Shown here: in pieces, positions 1 to 6,167 of the stretch
Numbering within the stretch: the first letter of the stretch is position 1
How the letters are laid out: each line of letters starts with the position of its first letter
Origin: Ruminococcus flavefaciens
GTDB taxonomy: Bacteria > Bacillota_A > Clostridia > Oscillospirales > Ruminococcaceae
Length of the DNA: 15,935 nt
Direction: 5' to 3'
Assembly: GCA_004556875.1 (NCBI GenBank)
Contig: SFFP01000020.1
Location: forward strand, 1 to 15,935
The notes under the pieces: model-generated
Database searches by the model: none
What the model was told of the DNA's origin: nothing
Seen by the model: only the letters and a program-made list of their open reading frames with translations
Program-made: the position numbers and the translations under genes

Positions 1-3
1 CTG

Positions 4-32
4 TTGCAATTACTTCGGCAAACCGTTATAAT
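4..32 (+). promoter_or_regulatory. Promoter of the XRE/nucleotidyltransferase pair
   Basis: TTGCAA at 4-9 and a perfect TATAAT at 27-32 are separated by 17 bp. A strong ribosome site (GAGGAGGG, 43-50) and the ATG at 57 follow at the expected distance. This is a typical sigma-A type promoter seen directly in the sequence. Confidence 0.7.
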
Positions 33-56
33 ATATGTAAGAGAGGAGGGATTTTC

Positions 57-629
57 ATGTTGATAAATGAAAAGCTCGAAAAAATCAATATGACCAAGTA
101 TCGTCTAAGTAAGGACAGCGGAGTGCCACAGGCAACTATCAATGATATTTGCAGCGGAAAAGCCGACCTTGAAAAATGCTCGGCAGGAACACTCTATAAA
201 ATAGCAAAAGTTCTCGGAATATCAATAGAGTCTATATTAGACTCAGCCAAAGATGATATTCGCAGTTCCTTTGAAATATTTAAAAGCAATACCTGTCACC
301 ATGTAAAGGATATGGGTGATCTGGACTTTATTGTAGTTGTGCTGGAATCCGATGAAATCCGCAAGCTCTATAACAAGCATTGGTATCCCGAAGCTCTTTA
401 TTTACTTGCTATGCTCGATTATTTATCAAGGATTAACGAAATACCGCTTTGTTCCAAGTATAACGATCTTCGCATGAGGAAACTGGAAAAGCCAATATAT
501 CCAGTAGGCGTGTTGCTTAACAGCGAAGTTTTAAAATCATATGAACCTTTGCGAATAGCAGAAAAAGAGGCTATTCCTGAATTCAGAAGATTTAATATTA
601 TCGAAAGCGAAGTGAGAAACATTGTTTGA
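57..629 (+). CDS. XRE-family HTH regulator, likely antitoxin
   Basis: This 190-residue protein has an N-terminal XRE/Cro-type helix-turn-helix (about residues 3-60; 'KYRLSKDSGVPQATINDICSG' region) and a C-terminal domain of about 110 residues containing WYPEALYLLAMLDYLSR that I cannot name. The ATG at 57 is preceded by GAGGAGGG. The gene overlaps the next one by 8 bp, so the two are probably translationally coupled. By analogy with other regulator/nucleotidyltransferase pairs, the likely role is to repress the operon and neutralise the downstream protein. The DNA-binding call is firm from the motif; the antitoxin role is inference from context. Its place at the edge of an apparently integrated element fits a stability or defence module. 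Confidence 0.75.
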   Translation: MLINEKLEKINMTKYRLSKDSGVPQATINDICSGKADLEKCSAGTLYKIAKVLGISIESILDSAKDDIRSSFEIFKSNTCHHVKDMGDLDFIVVVLESDEIRKLYNKHWYPEALYLLAMLDYLSRINEIPLCSKYNDLRMRKLEKPIYPVGVLLNSEVLKSYEPLRIAEKEAIPEFRRFNIIESEVRNIV

Positions 630-1341
630 GCAGCCATTTACAAAAGAAAACCTTGATCAGTATCTGAAGGAACTTGCAAAGGAATTCAGAAAAATTAATG
701 GTAAAAATATGCCAGCCGATATTATTCTTATTGGCGGAGCTTCTGTAGTAATTAATTACGGATTCCGCGAAATGACATATGATATGGACGCAGTTATAAA
801 TGCTGCTTCTTCTATGAAAGACGCTATCAATCATGTTGGTGATAAATTCAACTTACCAAACGGTTGGCTGAATACGGATTTCATGAAAACAACGTCATAT
901 ACTCCGAAAATTGTTCGGTATTCCAAGTTTTACCGCACTTTTTCCAATATTGTTACTTTCCGTACAGTAACAGGCGAATACCTCATAGCAATGAAACTTA
1001 TGGCAGGTCGTCAATACAAATACGATTTATCCGATATTATCGGCATCTTATGGGAACATGAAAAAGCTAACAATCCAATTACCATAGATATGATAAGAGA
1101 AGCAGTAAGTAATCTATATGATTCTTATGATAAACTTCCTGAACACTCCAGAATTTTTATTGAGAAAGCAATTTCTGATAAGAGTTATGAGGAAATGTAT
1201 AAAAGTGTAAGGCAAATGGAAGCTGATAATAAGAATATTCTTTTACAGTTCCAAGAAGACTATCCGGATGCTGCAAATACCGATAATGTTAATGATATTC
1301 TTGCTGCAATAAAGAAGAAAAAGGAAACCACTCAGAACTAA
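622..1341 (+). CDS. DUF6036-type nucleotidyltransferase, likely toxin
   Basis: The 239-residue product has a nucleotidyltransferase-fold signature: GGAS at residues 38-41 followed by the acidic pair D54-x-D56 (YDMDAV), as in MNT/AbiEii-like enzymes. The later segment YLIAMKLMAGRQYKYDLSDI (about 120-139) matches the DUF6036 pattern as I recall it. The frame is closed by a TGA at 613-615, so translation must begin inside or just after the upstream gene. The first usable start is TTG at 622, giving an 8-bp overlap and suggesting coupled translation at a low level. An ATG for Met30 would remove the N-terminal helix and is less likely. Toxin activity, perhaps modification of RNA or protein, is inferred from family and operon context only. 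Confidence 0.72.
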   Translation: MFEQPFTKENLDQYLKELAKEFRKINGKNMPADIILIGGASVVINYGFREMTYDMDAVINAASSMKDAINHVGDKFNLPNGWLNTDFMKTTSYTPKIVRYSKFYRTFSNIVTFRTVTGEYLIAMKLMAGRQYKYDLSDIIGILWEHEKANNPITIDMIREAVSNLYDSYDKLPEHSRIFIEKAISDKSYEEMYKSVRQMEADNKNILLQFQEDYPDAANTDNVNDILAAIKKKKETTQN

Positions 1342-1350
1342 GAAAGGCTT

Positions 1351-1372
1351 CGCTCAGGATTGCTCCTGAGCG
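1351..1372. terminator. Hairpin between convergent genes
   Basis: A perfect 9-bp stem, CGCTCAGGA (1351-1359) and TCCTGAGCG (1364-1372), has a 4-nt TTGC loop. It lies 10 bp after the nucleotidyltransferase stop and just before the end of the convergent HTH gene. There is no strong T-run on either side, so it may be a weak bidirectional terminator. Confidence 0.55.
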
Positions 1373-1378
1373 GTAATG

Positions 1379-1873
1379 TCATATGAGCTTTCTAAGCAAT
1401 TCCAAGTGCATATCAACCTTTTTCACGATGTTATATCCGTCACCGCAATAGAAGTCGATGAGCCATTCGCGGCAGGTTATGAGTCCTGTCTGTACTATTA
1501 CTGAACGGAGACTGCCTTTCACTATCCATCGGTCCACGGCATTGGGAGTATATCCTGTTATGGCTGACACCTCTGTGATAGTCAGCACATCAGGCACATC
1601 GAACCACACATCGTTCAGCTGTTCTCGGAAGCACTCGGGCGGTCGCTGCGGCTGAACCCTTTCTGCTGCGTTCTCAGATTCTATTATATATTCGATAACG
1701 TCATCGAGCTTCACAGCATAGCGGCGAGTTTTTTGGCAGCTGTCGGTGCAGGGAATTATCCCGTTATTGAGCAGCCAAGCACACTTCCGCTTGCTGATAT
1801 GAAGTATCTTACGCAGCTGTTCTCCTGATATCACTTCTGGGAACTCATCGTACAGGTAGCTGTAATCACTCAT
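1379..1873 (-). CDS. Double helix-turn-helix protein of the mobile element
   Basis: The 164-residue protein appears to hold two short excisionase/MerR-like helix-turn-helix units: about residues 14-65 (ISGEQLRKILHISKRKCAWLL) and about 96-145 (LTITEVSAITGYTPNAVDRW). Such units bind DNA in recombination directionality factors and element regulators. Its start overlaps the end of the upstream 87-residue gene by 8 bp, so the two form an operon. A GAGG stretch precedes the ATG by about 8 nt. Placed next to an attachment site, it could be an Xis or a regulator of excision. No integrase gene follows it in this window. Function is inference; the HTH character is moderately supported. Confidence 0.55.
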   Translation of the reverse strand: MSDYSYLYDEFPEVISGEQLRKILHISKRKCAWLLNNGIIPCTDSCQKTRRYAVKLDDVIEYIIESENAAERVQPQRPPECFREQLNDVWFDVPDVLTITEVSAITGYTPNAVDRWIVKGSLRSVIVQTGLITCREWLIDFYCGDGYNIVKKVDMHLELLRKLI

Positions 1874-2123
1874 CCTTGCCGCCTCGCTTTATCGAACGTG
1901 CGGGCTCGTCATCGCAGTGCTCAAGCAGGTAGTCGATGAGGTCATCCTTGCTCAGTATATATCCGCCCTGGTATACGAAGGAGCGAAGCTCGCCGCTGTG
2001 TATAAGTTCGTAGACTCTGTTCTTTCCAAGCGGAGACCACCTGGCGGCTTTTAACGGTGATAATATCTCGGGACATCTTCTGAGCATACGCTCTAATTCT
2101 TTACGTTTTTCTTCCTTGTTCAT
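1866..2123 (-). CDS. Excisionase-type helix-turn-helix protein
   Basis: A basic protein of about 85 residues with the pattern of excisionase-family DNA-binding domains: PLGKNRVYELIHSGELRSF, then a beta-wing segment and DDLIDYLLEH. This is the classic 'excisionase family binding domain' layout, in which a MerR-like winged helix reads a small site. The ATG ending at 2123 sits about 10 nt after AAAGGA. A GTG at 2129 would add two residues and is also possible. It is the gene closest to the tRNA attachment site, and the repeat cluster at 2166-2213 lies just upstream, so it may bind there to direct excision or to control its own expression. Confidence 0.6.
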   Translation of the reverse strand: MNKEEKRKELERMLRRCPEILSPLKAARWSPLGKNRVYELIHSGELRSFVYQGGYILSKDDLIDYLLEHCDDEPARSIKRGGKDE

Positions 2124-2165
2124 GGTCACTTTTTCCTTTCATTTTTCGCTTTAGCCGCCTGAAAT

Positions 2166-2213
2166 TTCTCGCAGTTTTCTCGCACTTTTCTCGCAAATTT
2201 CCGAATTCTCGCA
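2166..2213. repeat. Phased TTCTCGCA direct repeats near the att site
   Basis: TTCTCGCA occurs at 2166-2173, 2177-2184, 2188-2195 and 2206-2213. The first three are exactly 11 bp apart (one helical turn) and the fourth is offset by 18 bp. They lie between the excisionase-type gene and the tRNA fragment. Likely arm-type or Xis binding sites; the repeats are seen directly and the role is inferred. A short palindrome, AAAAACG-G-CGTTTTT, follows at 2235-2249. Confidence 0.6.
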
Positions 2214-2289
2214 GAAAAATGCTCAAAATCAGGGAAAAACGGCGTTTTTTTAAGACGATAAGTGACCAAATGGGAAGTTTTATAATTTG

Positions 2290-2345
2290 CTCGAAATCAT
2301 GATGCCCCTTGAGGGACGTGGGTTCGAATCCCACCCACTGCGCCA
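2290..2345 (+). other. tRNA-Ser(CGA) 3' part: chromosomal attachment site
   Basis: The sequence reads as the 3' part of a class II tRNA: anticodon loop CTCGAAA (2290-2296), 3' anticodon strand TCATG, a variable arm with stem CCC/GGG, T arm GTGGG-TTCGAAT-CCCAC (2318-2334), 3' acceptor strand CCACTGC (2335-2341), discriminator G2342 and CCA (2343-2345). Long variable arm, G73 and loop anticodon CGA point to tRNA-Ser rather than tRNA-Leu. The 5' acceptor strand GCAGTGG, the D arm and the 5' anticodon strand are missing; the upstream bases do not pair. This is what remains at the distal end when a tyrosine-recombinase element inserts at the anticodon loop, so the element should lie to the left. 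Confidence 0.78.
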
Positions 2346-2354
2346 TGTGGATTG

Positions 2355-2397
2355 ATCCCGAAAAACGAACACATATGTTCATTTTTCGGGATTTTCT
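2355..2397 (+). terminator. Terminator of the tRNA-Ser gene
   Basis: Arms 2355-2371 and 2376-2392 form a 17-bp stem with one C-A mismatch around the loop CATA, followed by TTTCTT. Ten bases separate it from the tRNA CCA end, so it is the natural terminator of the tRNA and marks the right side as original chromosome. Confidence 0.75.
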
Positions 2398-2529
2398 TAT
2401 GCTTCTTTTTTCGATATACTTGTATTTAAAGCTTGTTCTTAAAATTGAACAGAAAAATCAAAACTATTCAAATTCAGACAAGAAATACAGTATTTTACAT
2501 TATTCGAACAGAAGTGTTCATTTACACAA

Positions 2530-3657
2530 TCATTGATCATCTAGATGATTTGCGAAATATTGTGCCTCTTTTTGGTCAGGTGTACAATTTATATTTGCCG
2601 AGTGAGGTCTGTCGTGATTATAGAATCTGATATAGTCGTTTACGGCTTTTCTGAAATGCTTTTCGGAAGTATAGTCCTTTCGGTAGAGCTCCTCAGTTTT
2701 CATATTCTTGAAGAATGATTCGCAGACGGAATTATCATAAGGTACTCCTGCTTTTGAAAAAGACTGAACAATCTTCAATTCGCTAAGAAAACTTGTAAAT
2801 GTGTTTGAGATATAATTACTTCCATTATCTGAATGAAAGATCAATCCATCTTTTGGAGCGCGGTCTGCATATGCTTCCCTTACCGTTCTTTTAGTTAGAG
2901 AAGTATTGTTTTTAAGTGAGATGTTATATCCTACAACTTTACGAGAAAACAAATCAATTATAACGCAAATATAATACTGTTTGTTTTTTAACTTGAAATA
3001 AGTGACATCGCTTACCCATATTTCTTTCGGGTGCGTTGGTTTAAAATGCTGTTTTATTATGTTATCTCTCATTCTTTGCATATACATTTTTTTAGAGCCG
3101 CCTCTGATACTAAACATTCCGTTTTCATGCATTATGCGTGCAACCAGTCTATCTGAAACTTTATGTCCGCTGTTATTAAGAATGGCAGCGATTTTTCCTG
3201 CACCATATATATGGTCACTTTCACTATAAATCTTTTCAATCAATGGAAGAAGCTCTGCTCTGTTTTGCGCAGCTTTGGTATTGCCATGTTTCCCGCGGAG
3301 GATATAATTATAGAATGTACCACGAGGCACACAGAAAGCCTCACATATCACGTGTATGTTTTCATTCTTTTTATTAAGTTGTTCTAAATATGGTAATAAT
3401 TCGCTGTGCGGCACTTCGTTTATAAATGGCGACTCTTGAAGCAGCTTAATGATCTTTTCGAGTTTTTCGCATTTCTGACTTAGTTTTCTGAATTCGCCAA
3501 TATTTACCTTTACTTTCTTCTGCATTTTGAATTCATTGATCCAGTTATATATCGAGTCTCTGGATATTCCATATTCGTTAGCAAGTACAGTAATGCCTTC
3601 TCCGGACAAACAGCGTTTTACTATGTTTTCTTTTTCAGTTTTTGAAAGATTTTTCAT
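2530..3657 (-). CDS. IS3-family transposase, single fused ORF
   Basis: The 375-residue protein has an N-terminal helix-turn-helix (about 1-50: TVLANEYGISRDSIYNWINEF), a coiled-coil-like leucine-rich stretch (about 55-80), an HTH_21-like segment ('IYGAGKIAAILNNSGHKVS') and a C-terminal integrase (rve) core. The DDE triad is visible as D in WVSDVTYF, D in IFHSDNGSNY and E in NSVCESFFKNMK. The end shows the family signature YIRFYNHDRPH. The frame stays open further upstream, but ATG 3657 has AGGAG at the right distance and begins with a normal transposase N-terminus (MKNLSKTEKEN). Most IS3 members need a -1 frameshift between OrfA and OrfB; here both parts are in one frame. All key residues remain, so it may be active. 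Confidence 0.92.
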   Translation of the reverse strand: MKNLSKTEKENIVKRCLSGEGITVLANEYGISRDSIYNWINEFKMQKKVKVNIGEFRKLSQKCEKLEKIIKLLQESPFINEVPHSELLPYLEQLNKKNENIHVICEAFCVPRGTFYNYILRGKHGNTKAAQNRAELLPLIEKIYSESDHIYGAGKIAAILNNSGHKVSDRLVARIMHENGMFSIRGGSKKMYMQRMRDNIIKQHFKPTHPKEIWVSDVTYFKLKNKQYYICVIIDLFSRKVVGYNISLKNNTSLTKRTVREAYADRAPKDGLIFHSDNGSNYISNTFTSFLSELKIVQSFSKAGVPYDNSVCESFFKNMKTEELYRKDYTSEKHFRKAVNDYIRFYNHDRPHSANINCTPDQKEAQYFANHLDDQ

Positions 3658-3708
3658 AATTACAACTCCTGTATTGATTATTCCGCATATAAGTATGCAG
3701 TGGTGATT

Positions 3709-3737
3709 ATTATATAAGCGATTTGCAGAAATGTCAA
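3709..3737 (-). promoter_or_regulatory. Transposase promoter
   Basis: On the minus strand TTGACA (3737-3732) and TATAAT (3714-3709) are both consensus, with a 17-bp spacer. The -35 box overlaps the IS end (3736-3750), a common arrangement that lets the transposase repress its own promoter by binding the end. Confidence 0.75.
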
Positions 3738-3742
3738 TAGTA

Positions 3743-3771
3743 TTGATTTTATCCTGTTTATGCGTTATAAT
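3743..3771 (+). promoter_or_regulatory. Outward hybrid promoter for the Nudix gene
   Basis: TTGATT (3743-3748) lies inside the right inverted repeat of the IS and TATAAT (3766-3771) in the flanking DNA, 17 bp apart. Insertion may therefore have supplied the -35 box for the downstream Nudix gene. The elements are seen; their use is inference. Confidence 0.5.
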
Positions 3772-3805
3772 TAGTAACAATGAAATGATGAATGGAGTTA
3801 TGGAA

Positions 3806-4270
3806 ATGGATAGATCATCAAAAATAGAACTCACTAACATGTGTCTTATATATGATGACAAGCGTGTGCTTGTACAGGAGAAGCAAGGATTGAAGGAAAA
3901 ATACAAAGGCGGTCTCGTCTTTCCCAGAGGTCATGTTGAACCCGATGAGTCACTCTTTGATTCTGTCGTCCGTGAAATGAAAGAAGAAACTGGACTTACA
4001 ATACATAATCCGCAGCCGTGTGGATTCAAGGACTGGATACTGGAGGACGGTACACGTTATATAGTTCTTCTGTATAAAACAGACCGGTTCGAAGGGGAGC
4101 TTAAAAGTTCCGAAGAAGGCAGAGTTTTCTGGCTTGACAGATCAGAAATATAAAGTGCAAACCTTATATGGAATATGCGTGAGCTAATGCAGATATTTGA
4201 GACTGACAGCTTCAGCGAATTCTTCTTCAAGATACAGAATGGTTCATATAAAGGACAGTTATTAGGATAA
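3806..4270 (+). pseudogene. Nudix hydrolase interrupted by an in-frame TAA
   Basis: The Nudix box is intact: G-x5-E-x7-RE-x2-EE-x-GL in GHVEPDESLFDSVVREMKEE and following, as in 8-oxo-dGTP diphosphatases that clean oxidised nucleotides. The reading frame hits TAA at 4151-4153 right after LDRSEI. It then continues open in the same frame for about 38 codons to a second TAA at 4268-4270, encoding LIWNMRELMQIF and SEFFFKIQNGSYKGQLLG, a plausible Nudix C-terminus. So one nonsense codon appears to remove the last fifth of the protein. The ATG at 3806 has GGAG eight bases upstream; ATG 3800 is too close to it. The 115-residue product might still fold, or the stop might be read through. I call it a recent pseudogene with moderate confidence. 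Confidence 0.7.
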
Positions 4271-4315
4271 TTTACATCAGACATAGTATCATTAAAAATG
4301 TTTCGGGAGGTTACA

Positions 4316-4813
4316 ATGCAAAAGTTTTTGTTTAGTCCTATAGAGGATCACACATACAGCATAGTCGGATATGAGGAAGATGAGTCGGATGTTGTTATCC
4401 CTGAAAACTATGGCGGAATAAAAGTGACCGTCATTTGCGATAAAGTATTTACAGGACATAGTGAAATAGTATCAGTAACAATTCCTGATACAGTAACTGA
4501 TATGGGAGAGTTTGTATTTGAAGGCTGTTATAACCTGAAACATATAAAGCTGTCCTCAGAGTTGCGGTATTTATGGGGATACACATTCTGCCGCTGCGGT
4601 ATTGAAGAAATAGTAATTCCGGATCGATTAAGGTCAATTCCGCCTTTTGCATTCAAGGATTGTAAACATCTTAAACGAGTCGTTTGCGGCACCGATATGA
4701 AAAAAATCTACTCATGGGCGTTTGCCGGCTGTGATAGCCTTAAAGAGGTTACTTATAATGATGACGTCGTGGTAAGTCCGGATGCTTTCAAGGATAAGGA
4801 ATTGAATACATAA
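4316..4813 (+). CDS. Small BspA-type leucine-rich repeat protein
   Basis: The 165-residue product contains about three to four LRR_5 (BspA/TpLRR) units, recognisable by repeated 'aF-x-GC-x-L-x-x-(I/V)-x-(I/L)P' spacing: VFEGCYNLKHIKL, AFKDCKHLKRVV and AFAGCDSLKEVTY. The N-terminal 35 residues look like a short beta cap. There is no signal peptide or anchor, so the protein is probably cytoplasmic, unlike most secreted BspA proteins. ATG 4316 has GGGAGG six bases upstream; an earlier in-frame ATG at 4298 has no ribosome site. It is followed by a terminator at 4901. LRR_5 repeats usually mediate protein binding; the partner is unknown. Confidence 0.8.
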   Translation: MQKFLFSPIEDHTYSIVGYEEDESDVVIPENYGGIKVTVICDKVFTGHSEIVSVTIPDTVTDMGEFVFEGCYNLKHIKLSSELRYLWGYTFCRCGIEEIVIPDRLRSIPPFAFKDCKHLKRVVCGTDMKKIYSWAFAGCDSLKEVTYNDDVVVSPDAFKDKELNT

Positions 4814-4900
4814 TATCGACAAAAAGGCTGAAAATAGCCATTTATCATATGTCATCTATTAAGTCATGGTGACACAAGCCAAATGCGGAGTATTCCGCGT

Positions 4901-4933
4901 AGTTCCGCCTTTTCGAGAGGCGGAACTTTTTAT
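4901..4933 (+). terminator. Rho-independent terminator
   Basis: A perfect 10-bp stem AGTTCCGCCT (4901-4910)/AGGCGGAACT (4918-4927) with a 7-nt loop is followed by TTTTTATT. It would end transcription from the LRR gene. A smaller hairpin GCGGA/TCCGC lies just before it at 4885-4898. Confidence 0.85.
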
Positions 4934-4984
4934 TAGGTGGTGATTTTATGTCGAATTATGTTTGGAGTAAAATAATATGCAGTC

Positions 4985-5323
4985 AAGTGTCCTGTCTGCG
5001 GAAAGCCTATGAGCATGAACCTCCGAGCAGATGACACCTTTGTCGAGGACGAGAGCTGGCACAGAGCAGCGGAGCGTTATGACGAATTTCTCCGCCGCCA
5101 TGAGGGACTGCATATCCTGTTCTTAGAGCTTGGCGTAGGCATGAATACGCCCGTCATCATAAAGTATCCGTTCTGGAAGATGACCTATGCAAACCCGAAG
5201 GCGGTATATGCCTGCGTGAATTTCGGTGAAGCGTATGCGCCTGATGAGATAGCCGAACGGAGTATTTGTTTCAATGGGGATATTCGTCCTTTGTCACCTG
5301 ATACACGCCGTAGCCGAGCATAG
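4985..5323 (+). pseudogene. Sirtuin (SirTM-like) C-terminal fragment
   Basis: From AAG at 4985 the frame encodes KCPVCGKPMSMNLRADDTF and runs to ICFNGDI, matching residues 175 to about 270 of the intact sirtuin at 9606-10463 at over 90% protein identity. It holds only the second Cys pair of the zinc site and the C-terminal half. The NAD-binding half is missing and there is no start for the zinc-site frame (TAA at 4973-4975). Homology stops at 5284; the last 13 codons come from antisense reading of an aldo/keto reductase fragment. ATG 5009 has no ribosome site. A short unrelated ORF with its own ribosome site (MSNYVWSKII, 4948-5034) is cut by the left junction. This is rearrangement debris, not a gene. 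Confidence 0.85.
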
Positions 5324-5360
5324 GCATTTTGATCCCGTTGTTGAGCTGTACATATTCCAT
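5271..5360 (-). pseudogene. Aldo/keto reductase, N-terminal fragment only
   Basis: On the minus strand an ATG at 5360 with GGGAGG upstream begins MEYVQLNNGIKMPMLGYGVY, the standard N-terminus of AKR5-type reductases and similar to MQTYITLNDGTKIPQFGLGV of the intact gene at 14323. After about 25 codons the sequence enters the sirtuin fragment and stops at TGA 5273-5271. The rest of the gene (about 255 codons) is gone. It starts 13 bp after the flavodoxin stop, so a flavodoxin-reductase operon once stood here, matching the intact pair at 13804-15174. Seen directly from the start and translation; too short for function. Confidence 0.82.
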
Positions 5361-5373
5361 AGTTGACCTCCCA

Positions 5374-6072
5374 TTAGTCATTGATATATCCCTGACTTTT
5401 CAGCCAGTTTGTTACTTCATTCAGATCGGTATTGTTTCCGTTGAAACCCTCTGCGACCGTTGCCCCGTCACATTCGTCCTTCAGAAGCTCATAGCCCGAA
5501 TCCACACCGCTGCCCTGGTTGGTGCAGAACGGAACAATGATCTTACCGCTGACATCGTATTCCTCAAAGAAAGAACCGATCGGCATCGGGGCATTGAACC
5601 ACCATACGGGAAATCCCACATAGATCGTGTCATACTGATCGAGGTCATCGGGAAGTCCGATCAGCTTCGGACGAGTGTTAAACAGTTCCTCCCAGAACGC
5701 ACGATAAGCCGTCAGCGGATAACTCTCATAATAGAGCCTGCTTGTCTGAATACTGTATAGGTCTGCGCCCGTTGCCTGCTGAAACAGTCTTGCAACGTAC
5801 TCAGTATTACCATACACATTGCCGATGTTATCCGTTCTCATACTTGCTGAGGAAACAGCATCGGTCTTGTCGAGATCGACTACATCTGCCTGCGAGAAAT
5901 AGACCACAAGCGACTTCGTTTCACTTTCACCTCTGATAATCACATTGTCCTTCTTGTTGCTCTTGCCGCCTAAAATGATGATAAGCGATATGATGACAAG
6001 TATCAGGAGGACAACAAGAAGCGCTTTCAGAAGTCCCTTGACTGTCAGCTTCTTTTTTGCCTTTTCTGCCAT
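5374..6072 (-). CDS. Membrane-anchored flavodoxin-like protein
   Basis: The 232-residue protein begins with basic residues and one membrane segment (about 13-36, LLKALLVVLLILVIISLIII), followed from about residue 53 by a flavodoxin-fold domain (SLVVYFSQADVV; YDTIYVGFPVWWFNAPMP; GKIIVPFCTNQGSG). The P-loop is atypical (SQADVVDLDKTDAV instead of T/SxTGxT), as in the flavodoxin_4-type family. It probably binds FMN and acts in electron transfer on the cytoplasmic or external face; topology is not resolved. GGAGG lies 7-8 bases before the ATG. It was the first gene of an operon with the truncated reductase at 5271-5360. A second flavodoxin without the anchor lies at 13804. Confidence 0.85.
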   Translation of the reverse strand: MAEKAKKKLTVKGLLKALLVVLLILVIISLIIILGGKSNKKDNVIIRGESETKSLVVYFSQADVVDLDKTDAVSSASMRTDNIGNVYGNTEYVARLFQQATGADLYSIQTSRLYYESYPLTAYRAFWEELFNTRPKLIGLPDDLDQYDTIYVGFPVWWFNAPMPIGSFFEEYDVSGKIIVPFCTNQGSGVDSGYELLKDECDGATVAEGFNGNNTDLNEVTNWLKSQGYIND

Positions 6073-6104
6073 GATAACACCTCCGATTCGTGTTTCTTGA
6101 GTGT

Positions 6105-6133
6105 ATTATACCATGAAAAGAAGGCTTTGAGAA
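6105..6133 (-). promoter_or_regulatory. Probable promoter of the anchored flavodoxin
   Basis: A perfect TATAAT (minus strand, 6110-6105) lies about 33 bp before the ATG. The best -35 at 17 bp is TTCTCA (6133-6128), a 4/6 match, so the promoter may need an activator. Confidence 0.45.
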
Positions 6134-6167
6134 GTTTCGATTGGTTATATGGTTTGAACCTTTGGGT

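Larger units (their letters stand above)
2454..3750 (-). mobile_element. IS3-family insertion sequence
   Basis: A 375-residue DDE transposase gene is bounded by imperfect inverted repeats: AAAATCAAAACTATT at 2454-2468 and its inverse AATAGTATTGATTTT at 3736-3750 (14 of 15 match). Just outside both lies an ACAG/CTGT match offset by two bases, so the true tips may be a few bases further out (about 2446 and 3758). The length near 1.3 kb is normal for the IS3 family. No clear target duplication can be read because the tips are uncertain. It sits just downstream of the tRNA-Ser terminator. Confidence 0.72.

Noticed and set aside
2290..2345. tRNA-Leu
   Set aside because: The long variable arm fits, but the discriminator is G and the loop anticodon is CGA, both pointing to tRNA-Ser.
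2101..2382. 93-codon minus-strand frame with MAQWVGFEPTSLKG
   Set aside because: It is the antisense of the tRNA-Ser 3' part and its terminator, a well-known source of false proteins.
2366..2519. LexA-type boxes in CGAAC...GTTC at 2366 and 2505
   Set aside because: The spacing is 6 nt rather than the 4 nt of the Bacillus-type box, and the first lies inside the tRNA terminator.
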